Source: Salinimicrobium tongyeongense (lineage in GTDB: Bacteria; Bacteroidota; Bacteroidia; Flavobacteriales; Flavobacteriaceae). From it: DNA of 64,000 bases. Position 1 is the stretch's first letter. Every line of letters starts with the position of its first letter. The stretch is from contig NZ_CP069620.1 in assembly GCF_026109735.1 (NCBI RefSeq), forward strand, positions 1,860,001 through 1,924,000, in the 5' to 3' direction. Shown here piece after piece: positions 20,477-29,815 of the stretch. The notes under the pieces are model-generated. The model searched no databases, was not told the origin of the DNA, and saw only the letters and a list, made by a program, of their open reading frames with translations. Made by a program: the position numbers and the translations under genes.

Positions 20477-21452
20477 AAGATTCTTTTGAAAGGGAAATAT
20501 GGAAAATTGCGTCTCCCTGATAAACAATGGGAGATTCGTTCACGTTGATGATGTACCCGGCATTTGGGGCTTTCACCTTGTGCCGAAGTTTTCCGTAAGG
20601 ATCGGTGATCGTGGCAATATATTCGCCTTTTTCAACATGTTTGCCACAGGGGATCTTCACATGCAGCAGGCCACTGTATTTTGCCCTCATCCAGCTGCTG
20701 TATTCTATTAATATCGTTTCTCCCGTAGGGTCGGGCACGTCAAATTTAGGCTTGAGCATTTCAAAATGGTCTAGAATGCGCATGACGCCTTCCACGCCCT
20801 GTTTGGCAATGCTCTTATTGCTGTCCTGCGATTTTCCGCCTTCAAAAAGCAGCACCGGTTTCCCCTGTTTTGCGCAGGTTTCGCGGTAAGATTTGGTGAT
20901 GGTCTTTGAGATGATCGTAAAAGGCGCATTAAAGATTTTGGCGTAATGCATGGCCATTTCCTCGCCTTTTTTGATCCTAATTTGAGGAGCGTTAAAACGG
21001 CTTGCCCCGCCGGTGTGGAAGTCCATGCAGAAATCGGCTACCGGGAGGATCTTCTGTACAAACTGGTAGGCAAAACGGCTGGCCAAAGAGCCATTTTTGG
21101 AACCCGGGAAAACCCTGTTGAGGTCGCGCCCATCAGGGAATTCGCGGGTCATATTCAAAAATCCGAAAACATTGAGAATGGGAATGCAAATAACCGTGCC
21201 CCTGGCGGGTTTGTTAATTTCCTTTACAATAAGCTGGCGCACCACCTCTACGCCATTGATCTCATCGCCGTGAATCCCCGCAGTGATAAGTACCACCGGG
21301 CCGGTTTTTTTTGACCTTTCAATAATAATGGGCACTTCTACATGGGTGGTGGTGTAGAGTTTGGCCATGTTGAAATTGATCGTTGCACTTTTGCCGGGAG
21401 GCACTCTTTTCCCTAAGATCTCAAGAACATTGTTCTCATCTATAGATGCCAT
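20451..21452 (-). CDS. Succinylglutamate desuccinylase/aspartoacylase-like M14 protein
   Basis: Zinc hydrolase of the AstE/AspA branch of the M14 carboxypeptidase superfamily (COG3608). 333 residues; zinc ligands are in AGIHGDEINGVE (His61, Glu64) and MDFHTGG (His145), and a beta-rich C-terminal domain (GLLHVKIPCGKHVEKGEYIATITDPYG) resembles a biotinyl-lipoyl fold. It starts 3 bp after rimK ends, in the same leftward cluster as rimK and the retropepsin-like gene. That context suggests it removes or trims RimK-added amino acids rather than acting in arginine catabolism. Confidence 0.85.
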   Translation of the reverse strand: MASIDENNVLEILGKRVPPGKSATINFNMAKLYTTTHVEVPIIIERSKKTGPVVLITAGIHGDEINGVEVVRQLIVKEINKPARGTVICIPILNVFGFLNMTREFPDGRDLNRVFPGSKNGSLASRFAYQFVQKILPVADFCMDFHTGGASRFNAPQIRIKKGEEMAMHYAKIFNAPFTIISKTITKSYRETCAKQGKPVLLFEGGKSQDSNKSIAKQGVEGVMRILDHFEMLKPKFDVPDPTGETILIEYSSWMRAKYSGLLHVKIPCGKHVEKGEYIATITDPYGKLRHKVKAPNAGYIINVNESPIVYQGDAIFHISLSKESYEQEAASA

Positions 21453-21455
21453 ATA

Positions 21456-22328
21456 CTAAACGTTTCGCTCAATATAACGAATAATGGTTTTAGCGATATC
21501 TTTTCCCGTGGCTTCTTCGATGCCTTCGAGCCCGGGGGAAGAATTTACTTCCAGGATAAGGGGCCCGCGGGAGCTTTGTAGCATGTCTACCCCGGCCACT
21601 CCCAGTCCCATGGCTTTGGCTGCTTTGATGGCTGCGTTCTCTTCATCATCGGTAAGCTGAATGATACTTGCGGTCCCACCACGGTGGAGGTTAGAACGGA
21701 ATTCCCCTTCTTTCCCCTGTCTCTTCATAGCGCCAACTACATGGCCATCCACAACAAATGCCCGTATATCGGCACCACCGGCTTCCTTGATAAATTCCTG
21801 TACGATCACCCTTGCCTGCAGCCCGTTAAAAGCTTCAATGACCGATTCGGCTGCGTTCTTGGTTTCAGCAAGAACAACCCCAAGGCCCTGGGTCCCTTCA
21901 AGCAGTTTAATGATCAAAGGGGCGCCACCCACGTGGTCTATTACTTCCCCAACATCTTTGGAATAATTGGTGAACACCGTTTTTGGAAGGCCAAGCCTGG
22001 CGCGGGAGAGTACCTGCAGGCTCCTCAGTTTGTCACGGCTCCTTACCAGAGATTGTGACTCGGTGGTAGAGAATACCCCCATCATCTCAAACTGCCTTAC
22101 CACAGCCGTACCGTAAAAAGTGACCGAAGCCCCAATTCGAGGAATTACAGCATCGGCATCTTCAATATGCCGGCCTTTGTAGTAAATGCTCGGGTGTTTC
22201 TTTTCAATGATGAGGTCACACTTTAGAGGATCTATGATCTCAACGTCGTGATGTCTTTTTTTAGCTGCCTCTACAAGCCGTTGCGTGGAGTACAGGCTGC
22301 TGTTCCTGGAAAGGATCTTTATATTCAT
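21456..22328 (-). CDS. rimK: RimK-type ATP-grasp alpha-L-glutamate ligase
   Basis: ATP-grasp ligase; E. coli RimK adds glutamates to the C-terminus of ribosomal protein S6 and makes poly-glutamate. The 290 residues begin MNIKILSRN and show [11 protein letters not shown], the ATP-grasp core with [37 protein letters not shown], and the metal-binding [15 protein letters not shown]. Length and motifs are complete. Start overlaps the upstream protease gene by 4 bp (ATGA). Confidence 0.93.
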   Translation of the reverse strand: MNIKILSRNSSLYSTQRLVEAAKKRHHDVEIIDPLKCDLIIEKKHPSIYYKGRHIEDADAVIPRIGASVTFYGTAVVRQFEMMGVFSTTESQSLVRSRDKLRSLQVLSRARLGLPKTVFTNYSKDVGEVIDHVGGAPLIIKLLEGTQGLGVVLAETKNAAESVIEAFNGLQARVIVQEFIKEAGGADIRAFVVDGHVVGAMKRQGKEGEFRSNLHRGGTASIIQLTDDEENAAIKAAKAMGLGVAGVDMLQSSRGPLILEVNSSPGLEGIEEATGKDIAKTIIRYIERNV

Positions 22329-22750
22329 TCTTGCTTCTTCTTATAAGAGAGATCGTAATATTCGGTATCTACGATGTATTTTCTTGTTATAAATTTTCGG
22401 CCCAAAAGTACGGGAAATCTCATCTCCTGCCGTGCCGAAAGGGACAGGGAGATTTTTCGGGTTTTTCCAAAGAGCGTAATGGTGGTTTGTATCTGGTAGC
22501 GCTTTTGCACGATGCCATTGCTGCTTTTCACAAACACAATATCATAGTCTTTAAACCTGTAAGTGCGGCCATTGTACAGCGGGTGCTCTTCGTCCAGAAA
22601 GGTGCATTTTAGCACCCCTTTTTCTTCCACGATGTGATCGCAGTGAATGGATGAGGTGTAAGCTCCGGTATCTACCTTAACTGCTATGTCTTCGAGGTGC
22701 AGGTCGGGAAAATCTGCCTTGTCAAAACGGCCAATGGTAATTTTTTCCAT
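22325..22750 (-). CDS. RimB-like retropepsin-type protease
   Basis: A 141-residue protein of COG4067, often labelled ATP-dependent zinc protease, now viewed as retropepsin-like. The motif [13 protein letters not shown] (Asp27-Thr-Gly-Ala) matches the retroviral aspartyl-protease active-site loop. RimB in Pseudomonas acts with RimK on ribosomal protein S6. First gene of the rimB-rimK-M14 cluster. A promoter should lie in 22751-23001, but no clear -33/-7 pair is visible. Confidence 0.85.
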   Translation of the reverse strand: MEKITIGRFDKADFPDLHLEDIAVKVDTGAYTSSIHCDHIVEEKGVLKCTFLDEEHPLYNGRTYRFKDYDIVFVKSSNGIVQKRYQIQTTITLFGKTRKISLSLSARQEMRFPVLLGRKFITRKYIVDTEYYDLSYKKKQE

Positions 22751-22762
22751 GATCGCAAGGTA

Positions 22763-22948
22763 CTAAAAGCAGATTTTTAAAATCTTAACTATTTCTGAAA
22801 ATATATTTTGCTGAAAATGAACTAACTCCCCGTTGGTTTTATACTTTGTAAGCTTCTTTAAAGCCCCATATTGATTCCGGTTTCTTCCGAAGTAATCCTT
22901 CTTTTTGGCATTTTTGACACCTGAAGCTTCAGAAAATTTTTTTAACAC
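22763..22948 (-). CDS. Possible small protein between rimB-like gene and uvrC
   Basis: A 61-codon open frame from a GTG start, rich in Lys/Asn with a plausible mixed amphipathic composition (KDYFGRNRNQYGALKKLTKYK, QQNIFSEIVKIL). Codon use resembles neighbouring genes, which is the only positive sign. No family is recognised, no ribosome-binding site is visible, and the frame ends 12 bp before the rimB-like start. It may be a small gene, a decayed remnant or chance. Confidence 0.25.
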   Translation of the reverse strand: MLKKFSEASGVKNAKKKDYFGRNRNQYGALKKLTKYKTNGELVHFQQNIFSEIVKILKICF

Positions 22949-22989
22949 TATACAGCCCGTGCTATTTAAAATGGCAAATTCTAATATTT

Positions 22990-22997
22990 TACCTTTG
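22990..22997 (+). promoter_or_regulatory. -7 box next to the uvrC start codon
   Basis: TACCTTTG, a perfect TAnnTTTG match, ends 4 nt before the uvrC ATG (23002). No convincing -33 element. If used, the transcript would start at or very near the ATG, i.e. be leaderless. Confidence 0.4.
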
Positions 22998-23001
22998 AAG
23001 C

Positions 23002-24801
23002 ATGGAGGAAAACAAGCTGGAAGTACAATTAAAAACCCTGCCCGAAAATCCGGGGGTATACCAGTATTTTGACAAAAACGGAAAGATCCTTTACGTGGGG
23101 AAGGCCAAAAACCTCAAAAAAAGGGTCACTTCCTATTTTACCAAGAACAATGACAGCCACCGCATACGCGTGATGGTAAAAAAAATACACGAGATAAGGC
23201 ATATTGTGGTCTCTTCGGAAACCGATGCCCTTCTCCTGGAAAATAACCTTATCAAAAAGCACCAGCCGCGTTTTAACGTGATGCTGAAGGATGATAAAAC
23301 CTACCCGTGGATATGTATCAAAAATGAGAGATTCCCAAGGGTTTTTGCCACCCGCAGGTTAGTGAAGGATGGCAGTGAATACTATGGCCCTTTTACCAGT
23401 TTTAAGACCATACACACGCTTATGGACCTTATTAAGGGGGTGTATCCCCTTCGCACCTGTAATTATGATCTTGCTGAAGACAAAATAAGGAACGGCAAGT
23501 ACAAAGTATGCCTGGAGTACCATCTTGGGAACTGTATGGGGCCTTGTGAAGCCTATGAAACTGAAGCCGAATACCACAAAAAGATCGATGCCATTCGCCA
23601 AATCGTAAAAGGGAATTTCAAGGACTCTTTACAGCAGTTCAGGCAGCAGATGAAAGCCCACGCCGAAAAAATGGAATTTGAGGAGGCGCAAAAAATCAAG
23701 ACGAAAATTGACATTTTAGAGAACTATCAGGCGAAATCTACCGTGGTGAACCCAAAGATCAACAATGTAGATGTGTTCTCTATTGTGAGTGACGAAGGTT
23801 ACGGTTATGTGAATTTTTTGCAGCTGTCTCATGGTGCCATTATACGCTCGCACACCATAGAAATGAAGAAAAAGCTCAACGAGACCGACAGGGAACTGCT
23901 GGAGCTGGGCATAACCGAAATAAGGCAAAGGTTCAATTCCCACACCCGCGAGATCTACGTTCCTTTTAAAGTTGATGTGGGCGAAGAAATTAAAGTTACA
24001 GTGCCTGTTTTGGGTGACAAGAAACAGATCGTCGATTTGTCTACAAGAAATGCAAAATACTTCAGGCAGGAGCGCTTCAAGCAAATGAAGATCGTGGACC
24101 CCGACAGGCATGTGAACCGTATCATGGCCCAGATGAAGCAGGATCTCAGGCTAAACGAAGAGCCAAGGCATATAGAGTGTTTTGACAACTCGAATATTCA
24201 GGGAACCAATCCGGTGGCGGCCTGTGTGGTGTTTAAAGATGGGAAACCCAGCAAGAAAGATTACCGAAAGTTCAATATTAAGACAGTTGAAGGCCCTAAC
24301 GACTTTGCTTCTATGGAAGAAGTGGTCTTCAGGCGGTACCGCAGGCTTTTGGAAGAAGGCGAACCCCTGCCGCAGCTGGTGATAGTAGACGGTGGGAAAG
24401 GCCAGTTGTCTTCAGGAGTAAAAGCTTTGGAAACTTTGGGCCTTAGAGGAAAGATCGCCATCATTGGAATTGCAAAAAGGCTGGAGGAGATTTTCTACCC
24501 TGGAGATTCAATTCCTTTATACCTCGATAAAAAGTCGGAAACCCTCAAGATCATTCAGCAGTTGAGGAATGAAGCCCACCGTTTTGGTATTACCTTTCAC
24601 CGGCAAAAGCGCAGCAGTGTTGCCCTCAATACCGAGCTTGAAGAAATTGCGGGAATTGGGGAGAAAACGGTGGTAGAGCTGTTAAAGCATTTCAGGTCTG
24701 TAAAAAGAGTGAAAGAAGCTACGCTGGAAAGTTTATCTTCGGTAATTGGAAAGTCTAAAGCTATGCTTATATATCAACATTACCATGCAGAAAAAGACTA
24801 A
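23002..24801 (+). CDS. uvrC: Excinuclease ABC subunit C
   Basis: Nucleotide-excision-repair endonuclease making both incisions with UvrB. The 599 residues carry the GIY-YIG domain (NPGVYQYF...ILYVGKAKNLKKRVTSYF, about 15-48), a UVR motif (about 200-235), the RNase H-like second nuclease with ECFDNSNIQGTNPVAACVVF, and a C-terminal helix-hairpin-helix region (IAGIGEKTVVELLKHF). Length is normal. The downstream patatin gene begins inside its 3' end (17-bp overlap). Confidence 0.96.
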   Translation: MEENKLEVQLKTLPENPGVYQYFDKNGKILYVGKAKNLKKRVTSYFTKNNDSHRIRVMVKKIHEIRHIVVSSETDALLLENNLIKKHQPRFNVMLKDDKTYPWICIKNERFPRVFATRRLVKDGSEYYGPFTSFKTIHTLMDLIKGVYPLRTCNYDLAEDKIRNGKYKVCLEYHLGNCMGPCEAYETEAEYHKKIDAIRQIVKGNFKDSLQQFRQQMKAHAEKMEFEEAQKIKTKIDILENYQAKSTVVNPKINNVDVFSIVSDEGYGYVNFLQLSHGAIIRSHTIEMKKKLNETDRELLELGITEIRQRFNSHTREIYVPFKVDVGEEIKVTVPVLGDKKQIVDLSTRNAKYFRQERFKQMKIVDPDRHVNRIMAQMKQDLRLNEEPRHIECFDNSNIQGTNPVAACVVFKDGKPSKKDYRKFNIKTVEGPNDFASMEEVVFRRYRRLLEEGEPLPQLVIVDGGKGQLSSGVKALETLGLRGKIAIIGIAKRLEEIFYPGDSIPLYLDKKSETLKIIQQLRNEAHRFGITFHRQKRSSVALNTELEEIAGIGEKTVVELLKHFRSVKRVKEATLESLSSVIGKSKAMLIYQHYHAEKD

Positions 24802-27016
24802 AAAACTCTTTGTGCTTTTACTCTTTTTGGGACTCCTGCCGGGGCTGGCCCAGGAAAAGGAAGATCCCAAAGTGGGGCTGGTATTGAGTGGGGGCGGGGC
24901 AAAGGGCCTGGCGCACATTGGGGTGCTCAAGGTGCTTGAAGAAGCCGGGGTAAGGGTAGACCTCATTGGTGGTACCAGCATGGGAGCCATTGTGGGTGCG
25001 CTTTACTCGGCGGGTTATTCTGCCCATCAGCTCGACAGTATTTTTCAAACCACCAATTTTAATATCCTGCTTCAGGATGAGCTGCCCAGAAGTGCCAAAA
25101 CCTTTTATGAAAAGAGGGATTCAGAAAGATATGCGCTCACGCTGCCGTTCGATAATTTTAATATTAGTTTTCCCACGGCCCTTTCAAGAGGCCAGAACGT
25201 GTATAACCTCATGTCAAAGCTCACCCTGCATTTAGAGGAAAATCAGGATTTTGAAGCTTTGCCCATTCCTTTCTTTGCTGTTGCTGCCAATATTGAGAAC
25301 GGGGAAGAAGTCCTGCTTGATGAGGGGCACCTTCCGCAGGCAATTTCGGCGAGTGCGGCTATCCCGAGTTTGTTTAGCCCGGTGATTATTGACGGGCAGC
25401 TGTTGGTTGATGGTGGTATTGTGAACAACTACCCCGTAGAGGAAGTGAGGCGAAGGGGAGCCGATATAATTATTGGTGTAGATGTGCAGGATACGCTTCT
25501 GGAACGGGATGAATTAAAATCGGTTTTTGATATCCTTGCCCAGGTGAGTAACTTCAGAACCATTACCGATATGCGCGAGAAAATCGAAAAGACCGATGTT
25601 TATATTGATCCTGACATTAAACCCTTTTCTGTAGTCTCTTTTGAAAAAGGCCGGGAGATCATTGATGAAGGCGAGGCCGCTGCACGGGCAATGTTGCCGG
25701 CCCTGCAGCAAATTGCGGCAAAGCAGCAGGAAGAGCCGCAACAAAGAAAATATATCTCGCCGGTAGAATCCCTGTTCATCACGGGGGTGCAGATTGAGGG
25801 GAACACATCGTATCCCCGAGCCTATGTGCTCGGGAAACTGAAAATTCAGTCTCCCGATACCATTACTTACAAAGATTTGAACCTGGGCATTAATAACCTT
25901 TCGGCCACCAGGAATTTTAACCGCATCAATTACCGGCTGGTACCATCAAATGATGGTCACCTGCTTGTGCTGCAATTAGAGGAAAATCCCAGCAAGACCC
26001 TTTTAAGAATGGGATTGCATTACGACAATGTTTATCACAGCGGAGTGCTTTTAAACATCACCCATAAGAGTTTACTGGTGACCAACGATGTGAGTTCGCT
26101 CGATGTGGTTTTGGGGGATAATTTCAGGTATAATTTCAATTACTATATAGACAAAGGTTACTACTGGAGCGTGGGCTTCAGGTCGAGGTACAACAGCTTT
26201 AGCAAAGGAGTTTCGTTCGACCTTGCTAATGAAAATTCTGGTTTCGAAATTGACGGGATCAATCGGCTGGAGATAGATTACCAGGATTTTACCAATCAGG
26301 TTTATGTAGAAACGCTTTTTCAGCAGGTATTTTCGTTTGGAATTGGGCTGGAGCACAAGCACCTGAACATAACTTCAGAGACTATAGACACTCCCAATCC
26401 TGCCATGCCTGAAACAGGGGAATTTGACGACAGCTCTTATTATGCTCCTTTTGGGTACCTGCTTTACGACAGCAGGGATTCAAAATATTTTCCAACCCGC
26501 GGCGTCTTCTTTGAAAGCGATTTTCACTGGCAGCTGTTATCGTCAAGAGATGATTTTTCAGCCTTTTCGACTGCAAAGGGTACTTTGGGAGCTACTTTTT
26601 CTCCTGCAGAGCAGTTATCGGTAAGGATTTCTTCGGAAGCCGGGTTTAGGATTGGCAGCCGCGAAAACAACATTTTTGACTTCTTTCTGGGCGGTTATGG
26701 CAATGACTTTATCAACAACTTCACTTCTTTCTACGGCTATGAATTCATCAATCTTTCGGGTGATAGTTTTATCAAAGGCCTGCTGGAGCTAGATTACAGG
26801 TTCCTGGCAAACAGCCACCTCATTTTAAGCGCAAACTTTGCCAATGTTGAAAACGAACTTTTTGAAGGCGGAAACTGGTTGAATTGGCCCGAGTATTCGG
26901 GTTACGCCCTGGGATACGGCCTGGAGACTTTTTTGGGGCCTGTTGAGGTGAAGTATTCTATTTCCCCCGAAAAAAAGGAAAGTCAGTGGTATTTTAGCCT
27001 GGGCTTCTGGTTTTAG
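24785..27016 (+). CDS. Patatin-like phospholipase fused to BamA-type barrel
   Basis: Exported 743-residue lipase of the PlpD/type Vd architecture. From MQKKTKKLFVLL it has a signal peptide (about 1-23), then a patatin domain with GLVLSGGGAKGLAHIGVL (oxyanion GGGAKG), nucleophile Ser65 in GTSMG, and the dyad Asp (about 207) in VDGGIVNNYPV. A POTRA-like segment (about 325-400) and an Omp85-family barrel ending in WYFSLGFWF follow. An earlier in-frame ATG (24746) would add 13 residues before the signal peptide and is less likely. Overlaps uvrC by 17 bp. Substrate unknown. Confidence 0.9.
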   Translation: MQKKTKKLFVLLLFLGLLPGLAQEKEDPKVGLVLSGGGAKGLAHIGVLKVLEEAGVRVDLIGGTSMGAIVGALYSAGYSAHQLDSIFQTTNFNILLQDELPRSAKTFYEKRDSERYALTLPFDNFNISFPTALSRGQNVYNLMSKLTLHLEENQDFEALPIPFFAVAANIENGEEVLLDEGHLPQAISASAAIPSLFSPVIIDGQLLVDGGIVNNYPVEEVRRRGADIIIGVDVQDTLLERDELKSVFDILAQVSNFRTITDMREKIEKTDVYIDPDIKPFSVVSFEKGREIIDEGEAAARAMLPALQQIAAKQQEEPQQRKYISPVESLFITGVQIEGNTSYPRAYVLGKLKIQSPDTITYKDLNLGINNLSATRNFNRINYRLVPSNDGHLLVLQLEENPSKTLLRMGLHYDNVYHSGVLLNITHKSLLVTNDVSSLDVVLGDNFRYNFNYYIDKGYYWSVGFRSRYNSFSKGVSFDLANENSGFEIDGINRLEIDYQDFTNQVYVETLFQQVFSFGIGLEHKHLNITSETIDTPNPAMPETGEFDDSSYYAPFGYLLYDSRDSKYFPTRGVFFESDFHWQLLSSRDDFSAFSTAKGTLGATFSPAEQLSVRISSEAGFRIGSRENNIFDFFLGGYGNDFINNFTSFYGYEFINLSGDSFIKGLLELDYRFLANSHLILSANFANVENELFEGGNWLNWPEYSGYALGYGLETFLGPVEVKYSISPEKKESQWYFSLGFWF

Positions 27017-27101
27017 AGGTCCTTTAACGGAGAATTCAGTAAAATTTGTTCATATTTGTAACCGTTCCTTCAGGAGTTTGAGGCTCAAAAGAGGAACTTA
27101 C

Positions 27102-27118
27102 GAAAACGTTTTCATTAA
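27102..27118 (+). promoter_or_regulatory. Operator-like palindrome in front of hmgA
   Basis: GAAAACGTTTTC (27102-27113) is a perfect 12-bp palindrome, and AAAACGTTTTCATTAA (27103-27118) repeats the element in front of gdhA with one change. It ends 11 nt before the hmgA ATG. A -7-like CATATTTG lies at 27051-27058. The form resembles LacI-family operators; the factor is unknown. Confidence 0.45.
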
Positions 27119-27129
27119 AATACGCTAAT

Positions 27130-28290
27130 ATGCCTTTTTATCATACCCTCGGAAAAATTCCGCATAAAAGACATACCGTTTTTAGAAAGCCCGATGGAAG
27201 TCTTTACTACGAGCAGCTTTTTGGGACTATTGGTTTCGACGGAATGTACTCGAATATGTATCACGAGCAGCGGCCCACGCAGGTAAAGGAGATCAAAGGG
27301 AGTTATGACGTGCAGCCGAAGGTGGCCACTGTGAAGAATATACAGTCTTACAGGTTTAAAGGATTCCAGGTAAAGCCAGATCCAGATTACCTGAAGAGCC
27401 GAAAAGTAGTGCTTACCAACAGCGATGTGGATATCGCCCTGGCTGCGCCGCAAAAATCTACGAAAGATTATTTCTATAAAAATGCCGATTCAGATGAGTT
27501 GCTTTTCATCCACAAGGGCAGCGGTAAACTGAGGACCCACCTGGGAAACCTCGATTTTAAATACGGAGATTACCTGCTAATTCCCCGCGGAACCATTTAT
27601 AAGCTCGACTTTGATGATGAGGTGAACAGGTTATTCATTGTGGAATCGCGCAGGCCCATTTATACGCCAAAACGCTACCGTAACCATTTTGGGCAGCTGC
27701 TGGAGCATTCGCCGTTTTGTGAAAGGGATATCAGAAGGCCATATGAGCTGGAAACGAATGATGAAAAAGGGGATTTTTTGATCAAGATCAAGAAGCAGGG
27801 AAAAATTTTTGATATGGTCTATGCCTCACATCCTTTTGATGTGGTGGGCTATGACGGTTACAATTATCCTTATGCCTTTTCAATTCACGATTTTGAGCCC
27901 ATAACGGGCCGAATTCATCAGCCGCCACCGGTGCACCAGACGTTTGAGACCGATGCCTTTGTGGTGTGTTCTTTTTGCCCGCGGCTTTACGATTACCATC
28001 CCGAAAGCATACCGGCGCCTTACAGTCACAGCAATATAGACAGCGATGAGGTTCTTTATTACGTAGATGGCGATTTTATGAGCCGGAACGATATTGAAGC
28101 CGGGCATATTTCTTTGCACCCGGCGGGTATTCCTCACGGGCCACACCCGGGAGCGGTAGAGCGCAGCATTGGCCAGACCCAAACCGAAGAGCTGGCAGTG
28201 ATGGTAGATACTTTTAAGCCCTTAATGGTGACTGAAGATGCCATGGAGATCGCAGATGACTCTTACCATAAATCATGGCTTGACCATTGA
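27130..28290 (+). CDS. hmgA: Homogentisate 1,2-dioxygenase
   Basis: Iron(II) dioxygenase that opens the homogentisate ring in tyrosine/phenylalanine breakdown. The 386-residue protein is a cupin; the C-terminal half has HPAGIPHGPHPGAVE with the conserved His cluster, preceded by NIDSDEVLYYVDGDF. The N-terminus MPFYHTLGKIPHKRHTVFRKPDG is characteristic of the family. It is followed by hppD, which acts one step earlier in the pathway, so the pair forms a tyrosine-degradation unit. Confidence 0.94.
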   Translation: MPFYHTLGKIPHKRHTVFRKPDGSLYYEQLFGTIGFDGMYSNMYHEQRPTQVKEIKGSYDVQPKVATVKNIQSYRFKGFQVKPDPDYLKSRKVVLTNSDVDIALAAPQKSTKDYFYKNADSDELLFIHKGSGKLRTHLGNLDFKYGDYLLIPRGTIYKLDFDDEVNRLFIVESRRPIYTPKRYRNHFGQLLEHSPFCERDIRRPYELETNDEKGDFLIKIKKQGKIFDMVYASHPFDVVGYDGYNYPYAFSIHDFEPITGRIHQPPPVHQTFETDAFVVCSFCPRLYDYHPESIPAPYSHSNIDSDEVLYYVDGDFMSRNDIEAGHISLHPAGIPHGPHPGAVERSIGQTQTEELAVMVDTFKPLMVTEDAMEIADDSYHKSWLDH

Positions 28291-28302
28291 AAATAAATGC
28301 TT

Positions 28303-28321
28303 TAAAAAATGCCATTTTTGA
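28303..28321. repeat. Dispersed 19-bp palindrome, between hmgA and hppD
   Basis: 18 of 19 match (second base A; centre C), 12 bp after the hmgA stop and within the presumed hmgA-hppD unit. Confidence 0.8.
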
Positions 28322-28382
28322 GGCTTTATGAAATTGAACTTTAAAGAAAAATGTCGCAGTGCGGCCTAAAATATAATTATTT

Positions 28383-29519
28383 ATGTCTACAGAAAACACA
28401 ACAGAAATAAAGAAGACAGTGCCACAGGCCGAAGATTTCCTGCCTATTATGGGTACAGATTTCGTTGAACTCTATGTGGGAAATGCCAAGCAGGCGGCCT
28501 ACTACTACCAGCAGGCCTGGGGCTTTCAGCCTGTAGCTTATTCGGGGCTTGAATCGGGCAGTAAAGACAGGGTTTCCTATGTGCTTCAGCAGGGCAAGAT
28601 AAGGCTTGTGCTTACCAGCCCGTTACAGCCGGGAGGAGAGATAAATGCTCATATTGATAAGCATGGAGACGGGGTGAAGGTAGTAGCTCTTTGGGTAGAC
28701 GATGCCCGCAAGAGTTATGAAGAAACCACAAAACGAGGTGCAAAATCATATTTTGAACCTAAAGAGGTGAGTGATGAACACGGGCATGTGGTACTTTCGG
28801 GCATTCACACCTATGGGGAGACGGTTCACGTGTTTGTGGAAAGAAAAAATTATTCGGGCCCCTTTATGCCCGGCTACAAAGAATACAAGCCAAATTTCAG
28901 GGTAGAGGAAGTGGGGCTTAAATACATAGACCACATGGTAGGGAATGTGGGCTGGAATGAAATGAACAAATGGTGCGAGTTTTACGCCAAGGTAATGGGC
29001 TTTGCGCAAATGGTATCTTTTGATGACAAAGATATTTCTACGGAATATACAGCCCTGATGAGTAAGGTGATGAGTAACGGAAACGGAAGGATCAAATTTC
29101 CTATTAATGAGCCGGCTGAAGGAAAGAAGAAATCCCAGATAGAAGAATATATAGATTTCTACAACGGGGCAGGAGTGCAACACATCGCTGTGGCCACAGA
29201 TAATATTATTGAAACCGTTAGTTCTTTGCGCGACCGCGGAGTGGAATTTCTTCACGTACCCGAAACCTATTATGACGATGTGCTGGACAGGGTGGGGGAA
29301 ATAGATGAAGAACTTGAGCCTTTAAAGGAGCTTGGCGTATTGATAGACAGGGATGATGAAGGTTACCTTTTGCAAATATTTACCAAGCCGGTTCTTGACA
29401 GGCCCACCATGTTCTTTGAGATCATTCAGAGAAAAGGAGCACAATCTTTCGGAAAAGGTAATTTTAAAGCCCTTTTTGAAGCAATAGAAAGAGAACAAAA
29501 TTTACGGGGAACGCTATAA
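28383..29519 (+). CDS. hppD: 4-Hydroxyphenylpyruvate dioxygenase
   Basis: Converts 4-hydroxyphenylpyruvate to homogentisate. 378 residues with two VOC (glyoxalase-like) halves; only the second keeps the iron site: His about 183 in YIDHMVGNV, His about 266 in VQHIAVATDNI, and Glu about 346 in MFFEIIQRKG, the three ligands of HPPD. The C-terminal GKGNFKALFEAIEREQ is also typical. Together with hmgA it completes the first two ring-processing steps of tyrosine degradation. Confidence 0.95.
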   Translation: MSTENTTEIKKTVPQAEDFLPIMGTDFVELYVGNAKQAAYYYQQAWGFQPVAYSGLESGSKDRVSYVLQQGKIRLVLTSPLQPGGEINAHIDKHGDGVKVVALWVDDARKSYEETTKRGAKSYFEPKEVSDEHGHVVLSGIHTYGETVHVFVERKNYSGPFMPGYKEYKPNFRVEEVGLKYIDHMVGNVGWNEMNKWCEFYAKVMGFAQMVSFDDKDISTEYTALMSKVMSNGNGRIKFPINEPAEGKKKSQIEEYIDFYNGAGVQHIAVATDNIIETVSSLRDRGVEFLHVPETYYDDVLDRVGEIDEELEPLKELGVLIDRDDEGYLLQIFTKPVLDRPTMFFEIIQRKGAQSFGKGNFKALFEAIEREQNLRGTL

Positions 29520-29720
29520 ATTAATATATTAACTCATTTCTAATTCAGCTTAAAGCTTAAAAATGTAGGTATTTCAAATAAGTTGCGTTAAAGTCCAAAT
29601 TTTAGTTGTGAGTTATCTACTTATATAAGACTTTTGCACCGCAATTTTGGAGTGGTTACCAGGATTGGGAAAAAAATTACTTTTTTTTCATAATTTAAGT
29701 TTTAGTTGGTTAATAAGATT

Positions 29721-29756
29721 AAAAGCCCCGTCATTGATTTGACGGGGCTTTTTCTT
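29721..29756 (+). terminator. Intrinsic terminator between hppD and the DUF3108 gene
   Basis: Strong 12-bp stem AAAAGCCCCGTC with GACGGGGCTTTT across an 8-nt loop and a T tail. It lies 200 nt after the hppD stop. The gap 29520-29720 holds no open frame I can support; it may be a long 3' UTR or encode a small RNA. Confidence 0.85.
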
Positions 29757-29815
29757 TTAATACATTTGGAATAGAAATTGTAATTGTCATACCGGAAAAA
29801 ACCTACTTGTATAAA

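Noticed and set aside
20451-21452. AstE of the arginine succinyltransferase pathway
   Set aside because: No other ast gene is present; the gene sits in a RimK cluster typical of COG3608 proteins.
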